From positions 1-7,563 of the forward strand of contig JALZUY010000058.1 of the NCBI GenBank assembly GCA_023301395.1: a stretch of DNA of 7,563 nucleotides. Direction: 5' to 3'. Of this stretch, positions 1 to 6,118 are shown piece after piece; positions within the stretch are counted from its first letter, which is position 1; every line of letters begins with the position of its first letter. This DNA comes from Nonlabens sp. Lineage in GTDB: Bacteria > Bacteroidota > Bacteroidia > Flavobacteriales > Flavobacteriaceae. Position numbers and translations under genes: made by a program. Under the pieces are notes generated by a model. It searched no databases. It had not been told where the DNA came from and was given only the letters and a program-made list of their open reading frames with translations.

Positions 1-87
1 TGTGCTTCATCCGAAATGTATCGCTTACAACTGCCCTACTTTTCACACACGGAGCCGTTAGCACACATTTAAGAAAAACGAACAAAT
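1..87. other. Intergenic leader with cassette-end-like motif
   Basis: No coding frame is apparent here. The block GCCGTTAGCACACATTT at about 54-70, just before the hydrolase gene, resembles the right-hand half of an integron-type or cassette-type recombination site (GTTAGC core). TGTGCT at 1-6 and AGCACA at 60-65 are inverted copies, so the stretch could fold on itself, but the window edge hides the rest. A GCCAAC-containing motif lies just after the hydrolase stop (about 904-909). It would pair with GTTAGC with one mismatch. The motif and the inverted repeat are seen; the cassette reading is inference. Confidence 0.3.
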
Positions 88-897
88 ATGAAAAAAGCTA
101 TCTACTTTCTATTTATTGTAGCAATGACAATTAGTTGTAAAAACAGAGCAATCGAATATAACGATCCGATTCCAGAACACGACAGTTTAACGATTAGTTC
201 AAAATTTGTAAATGAAGACAGAGTTATCAACATTTGGACACCACCTAACTACGATGAATCGACTGACAATTTCCCTGTGCTTTATATGCCTGATGGTGGA
301 ACGAAAGAAGATTTTCCACACATAGCTAATACTTTGGCAAAACTGATTAAAGAAGGCAAAATTCCAGCTTATATTTTAGTTGGTATTGAAAATACGGAAA
401 GAAGGAGAGATTTGTCAGGACCAACTGAAATTGAATATGATTTAAAAATTGTACCAAATCCAGGTGGCTCAAATAATTTTAGAAATTTTATTAAAAACGA
501 ATTATTTACTGAAATAAATAAAAAATATCGAACAAAAAATAAAAGAGCGATAATTGGGGAATCTGCCGCAGGAATTTTTGTAATAGAGACATTCCTCTTG
601 GATAATAATATGTTTGACTATTATATCGCAATGGATCCTTCTTTGTGGTATAACGAGCAATATTTAGTTGAAAATTTTGAATCTCTAGCAAAAGAGAAAT
701 ATGAAAAGAAAAAGAAACTTTGGTTTGCAGGTTCTGATGCCGTTGACATTTCAACACACACAAGGAAATTAAATACAAAATTAGAAAACTTGAATCTTGG
801 ATTAGTATGGAAATATTCAGACGAACCTAAAGAACAACATAACACAATATTTAGAACTACAAAAGAAAAAGCTCTGATTTGGACTCTTAATGAATAG
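88..897 (+). CDS. Lipoprotein alpha/beta-hydrolase, putative esterase (esterase D / Fes-like family)
   Basis: Predicted exported serine hydrolase of 269 residues. The N-terminus is a signal peptide ending in a lipobox (TISC, Cys17), so the mature protein is probably a membrane-anchored lipoprotein. Residues about 30-60 resemble the first strands of the putative-esterase fold (VINIWTPPNYDE), followed by VLYMPDGG at 64-71, the usual oxyanion-side segment of this family. The nucleophile elbow is GESAAG, with Ser159 as catalytic serine. The likely acid is Asp217 or Asp220 in FAGSDAVD, and the likely catalytic His is His251 in KEQHNTIF. Length is normal for a single-domain member. Enzymes of this family hydrolyse carboxylic esters such as siderophore, feruloyl or acetyl esters; the substrate cannot be read from the sequence. 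The gene stands alone between possible cassette-end motifs and next to a transposase remnant, which suggests a horizontally acquired accessory gene. The ATG is the only start that preserves the signal peptide. Confidence 0.85.
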   Translation: MKKAIYFLFIVAMTISCKNRAIEYNDPIPEHDSLTISSKFVNEDRVINIWTPPNYDESTDNFPVLYMPDGGTKEDFPHIANTLAKLIKEGKIPAYILVGIENTERRRDLSGPTEIEYDLKIVPNPGGSNNFRNFIKNELFTEINKKYRTKNKRAIIGESAAGIFVIETFLLDNNMFDYYIAMDPSLWYNEQYLVENFESLAKEKYEKKKKLWFAGSDAVDISTHTRKLNTKLENLNLGLVWKYSDEPKEQHNTIFRTTKEKALIWTLNE

Positions 898-944
898 AAA
901 TGAGCGCCAACAAAGAACTGTGGTGAAAAACAAGTGAATTTCAC
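898..944. other. Possible cassette-end motif after the hydrolase gene
   Basis: Directly after the hydrolase stop the sequence contains GCGCCAACAAAG (902-913). The core GCCAAC is nearly the reverse complement of GTTAGC found just before the hydrolase gene. A short palindrome GTGAATTTCAC lies at 934-944. Together the two flanks could mark the ends of a mobile gene cassette, but no integrase and no second full site is in the window. Low confidence. Confidence 0.25.
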
Positions 945-1139
945 TTAATTTCTAACGAGTACACTTCTATATCCATCATCATATACTAATCCTGATTTTG
1001 CTATGGCAAAGGCCTCTTTTAAGAGCTTATTACACAGGCAATCAAGGCTAATTTTTACTAATTCTTTGATCCAGCACCATTTTTTATCTACTCCATTTAG
1101 AGTGAAACAATTATAGAGTGGCTGTGATCTTGTTAGAAT
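945..1139 (-). pseudogene. C-terminal remnant, probably of an insertion-sequence transposase
   Basis: The minus strand has an open stretch of 64 codons ending at TAA (945-947), with no start codon and an in-frame stop (1140-1142) just upstream. The translation is convincingly protein-like: NGVDKKWCWIKELVKI, then SLDCLCNKLLKEAFAIAKSG, then LVYDDGYRSVLVRN at the end. The composition and the AFAIAKSG/YRSVLV ending remind me of the C-termini of Bacteroidota transposases, but I cannot name the IS family with confidence. No other part of the enzyme and no terminal inverted repeat could be found nearby, so this is a decayed fragment and not a functional gene. It shows that the region has been a site of insertion and loss. 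Alternative: a fragment of another, non-mobile protein. Confidence 0.5.
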
Positions 1140-1304
1140 TTACTGCATGGTTAGTTTATAATATTGTAGAATGTTTTTTTTATTACGCTTCTGCGAAAGC
1201 GATAACAAACTACCCTAGAGCTCGTTGAAATACACACCTTTTTCCTAATACTTTAAGATTACTTTTATGTTGCACCTTTTTTAAAATTTAAAAAGTGTGG
1301 AACA
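1140..1304. other. Non-coding stretch between remnants
   Basis: No gene is visible here. It contains the imperfect copy of the flavobacterial palindrome (about 1185-1205) and an AT-rich imperfect hairpin at 1273-1297 (CAC/GTG and TTTTT/AAAAA arms with one bulged C) just before the start of the small lipoprotein remnant. A possible but poor Bacteroidota promoter for that remnant is TTG at 1225-1227 with TACTTTAA at 1249-1256, compared with the consensus TAnnTTTG. Confidence 0.4.
1185..1205. repeat. Dispersed palindromic repeat, imperfect copy
   Basis: CGCTTCTGCGAAAGCG (1186-1201) flanked by A on the left and ATAA on the right. It matches the second copy at 6190-6210 at 19 of 21 positions; the two differences (CT for TC) break the otherwise perfect palindrome. 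It lies in non-coding DNA, where a dispersed palindromic element is expected. Confidence 0.6.
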
Positions 1305-1494
1305 ATGAAAAGAAATTTGCTCTCACTCCTATTCATAGCATCTTTACTATTTACATCTTATGATCTCGAAATATTTATTGAATCTCTTGAGACATTAAGT
1401 GTGGATGGATATCTTCAAGGATAAAAAAGGAGAAGAATGACTCAAAACTCACAACCAAGATGAAGATCATGATGATGAGCAAAAAAAGGAATAG
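1305..1494 (+). pseudogene. Degenerate small lipoprotein gene with acidic/His tail
   Basis: An ATG at 1305 opens a 39-residue frame with a clear signal peptide (MKRNLLSLLFIASLLFTSYD) that stops at 1422-1424. If the frame moves one base forward at about 1420, the reading continues as DKKGEE, then one in-frame TGA, then LKTHNQDEDHDDEQKKE, and ends at TAG 1492-1494, shortly before a terminator. Together this looks like a former lipoprotein of about 60 residues with an Asp/Glu/His-rich tail. The usual LFTSC lipobox reads LFTSY, one transition (TGT to TAT) away. Frameshift, internal stop and lost lipid-attachment Cys together point to decay. Alternatively the 39-residue peptide at 1305-1424 is itself a real small secreted protein, and the tail match is chance. 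No function can be assigned. Confidence 0.45.
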
Positions 1495-1523
1495 AATATA
1501 AAGAGAATTTTTAATAATTCATT

Positions 1524-1560
1524 AAAGCTCCAAAATCCTATAGATTATTGGAGCTTTTTT
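1524..1560 (+). terminator. Rho-independent terminator
   Basis: A perfect 10-bp stem, AAAGCTCCAA (1524-1533) with TTGGAGCTTT (1548-1557), encloses a 14-nt loop and runs into a T tract to 1560. It ends the transcript of the small lipoprotein remnant. The first ATG of the downstream frame (1561) directly abuts this T tract, which argues against that ATG being the CvfB-like gene's start. Confidence 0.85.
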
Positions 1561-1653
1561 ATGCTTTATTTTAAGTGTGGACATGAATTCCATAAAACAA
1601 CTGAAAAGTCATCAATTTTAAATAATTTCACAGCTAGAAAAATATACAAAGAA

Positions 1654-2079
1654 ATGGATTTTAATGTAGGTGATAAAGTACAGTTGATCATTGAAACAGC
1701 AACACCACTAGGTTATACTGTTTTAATAGAGAATGAAGTTGAAGGATTGCTTTATAAAAGCGAGGTTTATAATGATCTCGAGATAAAATCAGAGCATACT
1801 GGTTATATTAAAAACATAAGAGAGGACGAGAAAATTGATGTATCGTTGCGGCCTCAAGGTTTTTTAAATGTGATTGACAGTGATGTAGAAACTGTTCTAG
1901 AACAACTCCATGAGAGTCCAGGTGGTTACTTACTACTCACCGATAAGAGTCCTCCAGATCATATACGTTTTCACCTCAACATGAGTAAAAAAGCATATAA
2001 GAAAGCGATAGGAAATCTTTATAGACAAAAACTCATTACTATTACAGAGGATAGAATAGAACTAGTTGACAAGAAGTAA
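1654..2079 (+). CDS. Short CvfB-like protein: S1-type RNA-binding domain plus winged helix
   Basis: Predicted cytoplasmic nucleic-acid-binding protein. From Met at 1654 it has 141 residues. Residues about 3-68 form an S1-like OB domain (VGDKVQLII, LGYTVLIENEVEGLLYKSEVY, GYIKNIREDEKIDVSLRPQG). Residues about 75-138 form the C-terminal winged helix of the CvfB/YitL family (GYLLLTDKSPPDHIRFHLNM, SKKAYKKAIGNLYRQKLITI). Known CvfB-family proteins have about 280 residues, with two further S1-like domains at the N-terminus; those are absent here. The frame is open back to an ATG at 1561, but that ATG abuts a terminator T tract and the extra 31 residues do not resemble an S1 domain, so I chose 1654. 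It is either a naturally short paralogue or a 5'-truncated gene; the retained part shows no damage. The racemase gene follows after 56 bp. Confidence 0.7.
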   Translation: MDFNVGDKVQLIIETATPLGYTVLIENEVEGLLYKSEVYNDLEIKSEHTGYIKNIREDEKIDVSLRPQGFLNVIDSDVETVLEQLHESPGGYLLLTDKSPPDHIRFHLNMSKKAYKKAIGNLYRQKLITITEDRIELVDKK

Positions 2080-2135
2080 ATATTCTTAGTGGATATTTCA
2101 AGAGATTTATTCTTGTTTAAGAAAACCGTTGAAAA

Positions 2136-2831
2136 ATGAAAACTCTAGGCTTGATAGGTGGAACATCATGGCATTCAACCATTGAATATTATAGATATAT
2201 CAATCAATATGTGAACACGCATTATGGAGATAATACAAATCCTCCATTATTAGTCTACACACTCAATCAGTCATTAATACATCGACTTCAAATAGAATCA
2301 GATTGGGATGGTATTGCTCAATTACTTATTGAAGCAGCTAGAAGTCTTGAAAAAGCAGGTGCTCAATCACTCCTATTTTGTGCAAATACGCCTCATAAAG
2401 TTTATGATAAAGTCGTTAAAGAGATCCACACTCCTATTCTACACATAGCCGACGCTACGGCTGATGCTATTAAAGCAAATGGAATTAAAAAGGTTTGTTT
2501 TTTAGGTACAAAATACAGCATGATTGAAGATTTTGTCACCCAAAGAATAGCTGATCATGGAATCGAGGTTTTTACTCCAAAGAAAGATGAAACTATAGAT
2601 GAGTTACATCGTATCATTCAAGAGGAGTTGACTTATGGGAATGTTATTTCTCAATCTAAAGATTATGTAATTCATACCATACAGACCTTAATGGACTTAG
2701 GTGCTCAAGGAGTTGTTTTAGGATGCACAGAATTTCCATTAATGATTAAAGAGACTGATCTAAAAATTCCTATTTTTAATACTACAGATATTCACGCTAA
2801 AGCAGGAGCAAAATTCATCTTAGAATCATAG
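2136..2831 (+). CDS. Aspartate/glutamate racemase family protein
   Basis: Cytoplasmic, cofactor-independent amino-acid racemase of the Asp/Glu/hydantoin racemase superfamily, 231 residues, normal length. The N-terminal signature GLIGGTSWHST (residues 5-15) matches the GGMSW-type motif of aspartate racemases. The two catalytic cysteines are visible in the expected contexts: Cys82 in FCANTPH and Cys197 in GCTEFPL. The enzyme would interconvert L- and D-aspartate or a related amino acid; substrate specificity cannot be read. MurI is less likely because the N-terminus is of the aspartate racemase type. The sulfatase gene begins 43 bp downstream on the same strand, so co-transcription is possible, although no metabolic link is obvious. 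Confidence 0.88.
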   Translation: MKTLGLIGGTSWHSTIEYYRYINQYVNTHYGDNTNPPLLVYTLNQSLIHRLQIESDWDGIAQLLIEAARSLEKAGAQSLLFCANTPHKVYDKVVKEIHTPILHIADATADAIKANGIKKVCFLGTKYSMIEDFVTQRIADHGIEVFTPKKDETIDELHRIIQEELTYGNVISQSKDYVIHTIQTLMDLGAQGVVLGCTEFPLMIKETDLKIPIFNTTDIHAKAGAKFILES

Positions 2832-2874
2832 AAACAGTTTTAAGAAAAGGTTCTTACCTCTATAAATAATACCA

Positions 2875-4449
2875 ATGAAAAAAAAGTTCTTTCCTTATTC
2901 CCTATTCACACTTGTATTTATAATATTAAATGGCTGTAATAGCCCTAAAGAGGTCATAAAGAAGCCTAATGTTCTATTTATTTCTATCGATGACTTAAGA
3001 ACAACACTAGGTGTTTATGGAGATTCAATAGCAATAACTCCTCATATTGATCAACTAGCTACTGAGGGAACCACTTTTAGACACACATTTACTCAAGTAG
3101 CTGTTTGTGCACCTTCAAGAGCAAGTTTAATGACGGGTTTAAGACCTGACTCTACTCGCGTATGGCATCTAGGAGATAAGTTTAGAGAGATCAATCCTGC
3201 TGCTGTTACAATGCCACAGCATTTTGCGAAAAACGGATATCATACCGTTAACCTAGGTAAGATCTTTCATAATTACATGCCCGATTCTATCTCCTGGGAT
3301 GAACCCGATTTACGGCCTAGTAGATATAAACGTAAAGACTGGTTAAAAAGAGATGGAGAAACCTTTTACATCAGTGAAGAAATAAACGCCTCTCAAGCAA
3401 AGAAAAGAGATTCTCTATTAAAATTAAGACCAGTAAGATATGCTGACGGTTGGAATACTGGTCCAGCATGGGAAGCTGCTGCCGTTCATGATACCATGTA
3501 TTATGATGGAGCACAAAATGAATTAACAAAAAAAACACTCACACGACTTGCCGCAAGTGATACACCTTTCTTTATGGGGCTAGGTTATTTTAGACCTCAT
3601 CTACCTTTTGCTGTGCCTAAAAAATATTGGGATCTATATGATCCAGAAAATATTCCTCTCGCAGCAAATCCTAATGTTCCACAATATGCTCCAGGACATA
3701 CTATGAATTCTATGTATGAATTGCGTCATTATGATGGGTTTAATGATATAGGTCATCCTCAATCTTCTTATAGAATGGATGAAGATACTTCCCGTAAATT
3801 AAAGCATGGCTATTATGCCAGTGTAAGTTATGTTGATACATTGATAGGTAATCTTATTTCTCACATGAAAGAAATAGGTATCTATGAAAATACTATTATT
3901 ATTATTTGGGGTGATCATGGTTGGAAATTAGGAGATCATAATAGTTGGGGAAAAATGACCAACTATAATATAGATCTCAAAGTTCCTATGATTATTAGAT
4001 ATCCTAATCAAGAAAACAAAGGTGCACAAACCTTTGAAATCACAGAATTAATTGACATGTTCCCTTCACTTTGTGAACTGGCCGGCATAGAGACTCCTGA
4101 TTATATGCAAGGTACCAGCTTTGTGCCTTTAATTAAAGATCCTGAACGTGAATGGAAAAGCGCTGCATTCAGTCAGTTTCATCGCAGACCCAAAGTATCG
4201 GCAGATGGTAAAAGATATATGGGTTATTCCATAAATACAAAAAAATATCATTACATAGAATGGTATAAATGGAACCATAAAATAGGCACTAGAGGTGATT
4301 TAAAAAGTATTGAGTTATTTGACAGCGAGCTTGATCCTCACGAAACTATAAATATTGCTGGTAATGAAACACTCAGTGATACTATAAAAGACTTATCTAA
4401 GCAACTAGCAAATGGCTGGCAAAAAGCAGTGCCTGATTATGTGGAATAA
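2875..4449 (+). CDS. Lipoprotein type I sulfatase, iduronate-2-sulfatase-like
   Basis: Exported formylglycine-dependent sulfatase of 524 residues that removes sulfate esters from a polysaccharide or glycan. The signal peptide ends in the lipobox LNGC (Cys21). The metal-binding Asp39-Asp40 lie in PNVLFISIDDLR. The maturation motif CAPSRASLMTG carries Cys78, the residue converted to formylglycine, with Ser81 and Arg82. The second metal-binding part is WGDHGWKLGDH (Asp347, His348), and the KYHYIEWYKW and ELFDSELDPHE segments are typical of the C-terminal subdomain. The VCAPSRAS...LRPDSTRVW context is that of the iduronate-2-sulfatase-like group. The actual substrate is unknown; no glycoside hydrolase or SusC/SusD pair is in view. 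The CxPSR form suits FGE or anSME maturation. The stop overlaps the start of the FGE-like gene by 11 bp, indicating an operon. Confidence 0.92.
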   Translation: MKKKFFPYSLFTLVFIILNGCNSPKEVIKKPNVLFISIDDLRTTLGVYGDSIAITPHIDQLATEGTTFRHTFTQVAVCAPSRASLMTGLRPDSTRVWHLGDKFREINPAAVTMPQHFAKNGYHTVNLGKIFHNYMPDSISWDEPDLRPSRYKRKDWLKRDGETFYISEEINASQAKKRDSLLKLRPVRYADGWNTGPAWEAAAVHDTMYYDGAQNELTKKTLTRLAASDTPFFMGLGYFRPHLPFAVPKKYWDLYDPENIPLAANPNVPQYAPGHTMNSMYELRHYDGFNDIGHPQSSYRMDEDTSRKLKHGYYASVSYVDTLIGNLISHMKEIGIYENTIIIIWGDHGWKLGDHNSWGKMTNYNIDLKVPMIIRYPNQENKGAQTFEITELIDMFPSLCELAGIETPDYMQGTSFVPLIKDPEREWKSAAFSQFHRRPKVSADGKRYMGYSINTKKYHYIEWYKWNHKIGTRGDLKSIELFDSELDPHETINIAGNETLSDTIKDLSKQLANGWQKAVPDYVE

Positions 4450-5035
4450 ATATTTAATCTCATGGAACGTTTTTATTTTACTTTCCCTTCTTTTTTCTTC
4501 TTGTGAGAACGAGATAATTGAATTAAAAACAGTCTCACATGATCAGTTTACATTATTTGTAAATCAAACAAATTACATTACTGATGCTGAGAAATATGGA
4601 TGGTCTATCGTACAAACCGATGTTTATAATTTCAAAAAAGTAGATCATGCAAATTGGAGAAAACCAGACGGTTTAAACAATGTGATTTCGGGTGAACTAC
4701 CGGTTACACAAGTAAGTTATAATGATGCACTCGCTTATTGTAAATGGGCACAAAAAAGATTGCCTACCTATGAAGAATACTGGGATATTGTAGCGCATGA
4801 TACTAGAGTTGTTGTATCTGATAATAAACTACCTATTTCCAAAGTAAATACAGTAAATACAATAGGTAATGTATGGGATATTACACAAAATGAGAACAAC
4901 GACTCAATCAGGCTCGCTGGTGGATCTCTATTCTGTTCAAAGAGTACTTGTCATGGAACCGTTAAAGAAAGAGAATTATTTGTTGATCCCGAAACAGGAA
5001 ATATACATATAGGATTTGCTGTTATTGATCTATAA
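4439..5035 (+). CDS. Minimal FGE-like (SUMF1-type) lipoprotein, probable sulfatase-activating enzyme
   Basis: Predicted 198-residue member of the formylglycine-generating-enzyme fold. The preferred start is ATG 4439, giving MWNKYLISWNVFILLSLLFS followed by the SCEN lipobox (Cys22); an earlier in-frame ATG at 4412 would put extra residues before the signal peptide. Family segments in order: VSHDQFTLFVNQTNYITDAE (about 32-51), HANWRKPDG (70-78), PVTQVSYNDALAYCKWAQKR with LPTYEEYW (88-115), GNVWDIT (143-149), LAGGSLFCSKSTCHG (159-173) and HIGFAVI. In human FGE the catalytic copper-binding cysteines are five residues apart in GGSYMCHRSYC; here Cys166 and Cys171 match that spacing. The N-terminal PGGTFxMG strand and the long mid-section of usual FGEs are missing or much reduced. 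Overlap with the sulfatase gene suggests that it activates that sulfatase, perhaps after export. Catalytic activity is inferred. Confidence 0.8.
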   Translation: MWNKYLISWNVFILLSLLFSSCENEIIELKTVSHDQFTLFVNQTNYITDAEKYGWSIVQTDVYNFKKVDHANWRKPDGLNNVISGELPVTQVSYNDALAYCKWAQKRLPTYEEYWDIVAHDTRVVVSDNKLPISKVNTVNTIGNVWDITQNENNDSIRLAGGSLFCSKSTCHGTVKERELFVDPETGNIHIGFAVIDL

Positions 5036-5140
5036 AATCCTTTTAACATCTAGCGATAGTTATATATTCTTTTCAATGTAAGAATTGAATGAGTCCTAAA
5101 AAATTGAAAAAACATTTTAGTAGATTGAAAAATCAAATAA

Positions 5141-6079
5141 CTACCTCTTTGCCACAGGACTTATAATTTGCACGTTTGAAAAAGCAATAGCACCTTTAAT
5201 CACTCCAGCAATTACTTCTTGTAAAGCTTCAATGATTTGTAACTTCAACTCACTACGATGATAGATTAAGCTCACCTCACGTGCTGGAGAAGGATCTTCA
5301 AAGAATCTTAAATTTTCTTTCTTGCGCTCGCTTAAATCCATTGTATTAAGATAAGGCAATAAGGTCATTCCTAAGCCTTCATCGGCCAGTTTGATAAGCG
5401 TCTCAAAACTACCACTTTCTAGCATAAAATTTTCATCCTTAGTATCACGAGTTCCACGACATAAATTGAGAACACTATCCTTGAAACAATGTCCATCCTC
5501 TAATAATAAAAGCTCATCGGCATTAATGTCTGTTACTTTGAGTTTTGTTTTTTCTTTACCAGCGTTTCTAGGATCATAAGCCACAAAAGGTTCATAGTAA
5601 AGAATACGCTCTTTAATCATGTCATTATTCAATGGAGTTGCTGCAATCGCAGCATCTATACTACCATCTTGCAGTGCATCAATAATATTCTCTGTAGTGA
5701 GCTCTTCTATGCGCAGTTTAACTTTAGGATATTTATTGACAAAATTGCGTAAAAACATAGGTAATAAAGTAGGCATAACCGTAGGGATCACTCCTATCTT
5801 GAACTCGCCACCTATAAAACCTTTTTCTTGGTCTACGATATCTTGTATGCGTTCACTTTCATTGACAATATTACGTGCCTGATTCACAATTTTCCTGCCT
5901 GTTTCTGTTAGTTCAATTGGCTTTTTTGAGCGATCAAAAATCTGAATATCTAACTCATCCTCAAGCTTTTGAATTTGCATACTCAAGGTTGGCTGTGTTA
6001 CAAAAACCTTGTCTGCTGCTTTAGTGAAATTTTGGTATTGTGCAACGGCAAGAACATATTTCAGTTGAGTAATCGTCAT
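5141..6079 (-). CDS. oxyR: OxyR-type LysR-family peroxide-sensing regulator
   Basis: LysR-family transcriptional regulator of 312 residues, the length of OxyR. Residues 1-60 are the winged helix-turn-helix (MTITQLKYVLAVAQYQNFTK, then AADKVFVTQPTLSMQIQKLE), followed by a linker helix and the effector domain. The key evidence is LLLEDGHCFKDSVLNLC: Cys198 and Cys207 correspond in context and spacing to the redox pair Cys199/Cys208 of E. coli OxyR, which form a disulfide on exposure to hydrogen peroxide. It should therefore control peroxide-defence genes; the targets are not in the window. It converges on the FGE-like gene and diverges from the cytochrome gene. LysR regulators often act on the divergent neighbour, so the cytochrome is a candidate target, but that is inference. 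The start MTITQLKY is the standard family N-terminus. Confidence 0.9.
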   Translation of the reverse strand: MTITQLKYVLAVAQYQNFTKAADKVFVTQPTLSMQIQKLEDELDIQIFDRSKKPIELTETGRKIVNQARNIVNESERIQDIVDQEKGFIGGEFKIGVIPTVMPTLLPMFLRNFVNKYPKVKLRIEELTTENIIDALQDGSIDAAIAATPLNNDMIKERILYYEPFVAYDPRNAGKEKTKLKVTDINADELLLLEDGHCFKDSVLNLCRGTRDTKDENFMLESGSFETLIKLADEGLGMTLLPYLNTMDLSERKKENLRFFEDPSPAREVSLIYHRSELKLQIIEALQEVIAGVIKGAIAFSNVQIISPVAKR

Positions 6080-6094
6080 GATAGATGTTTTCTA

Positions 6095-6102
6095 CAAAAA
6101 TA
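6095..6102 (-). promoter_or_regulatory. Putative -7 element for oxyR
   Basis: Read on the minus strand this is TATTTTTG, a full match to the Bacteroidota -7 consensus TAnnTTTG, 15 bp upstream of the oxyR ATG. No TTG at the usual -33 distance was found, so the call rests on the -7 box alone, in AT-rich DNA where chance matches occur. If right, the 5' leader is very short. Confidence 0.35.
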
Positions 6103-6118
6103 ATAAATTCTATGTGAT

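Noticed and set aside
506..944. Long antisense open frames under the hydrolase gene
   Set aside because: They lie opposite a well-supported gene and have low-complexity, Phe/Ser-rich sequence without motifs. They are compositional shadows.
1561..1653. Upstream 31 codons as part of the CvfB-like protein
   Set aside because: The ATG directly follows the terminator T tract, and the residues do not look like an S1 domain, so the start at 1654 is preferred.
2841..2856. Inverted repeat TAAGAA-AAGG-TTCTTA between racemase and sulfatase genes
   Set aside because: A 6-bp AT-rich stem with a 4-nt loop and no T tract is too weak to call a terminator or operator.
4412..4438. Earlier ATG for the FGE-like gene
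   Set aside because: It would add nine residues before a good lipoprotein signal peptide and increase the overlap with the sulfatase gene. ATG 4439 fits the signal peptide better.
2136..5035. Polysaccharide utilisation locus
   Set aside because: There is a sulfatase, but no SusC/SusD pair, glycoside hydrolase, lyase or dedicated regulator within the window.
5072..5089. Inverted repeat TTCAAT/ATTGAA in the convergent gap between the FGE-like gene and oxyR
   Set aside because: The stem is only six AT-rich pairs with no T run directly after it on either strand, so a bidirectional terminator is not supported.
5391..5882. Plus-strand open frames inside oxyR
   Set aside because: They are antisense to the OxyR effector domain, which carries the conserved redox cysteines, and show no recognisable domain.
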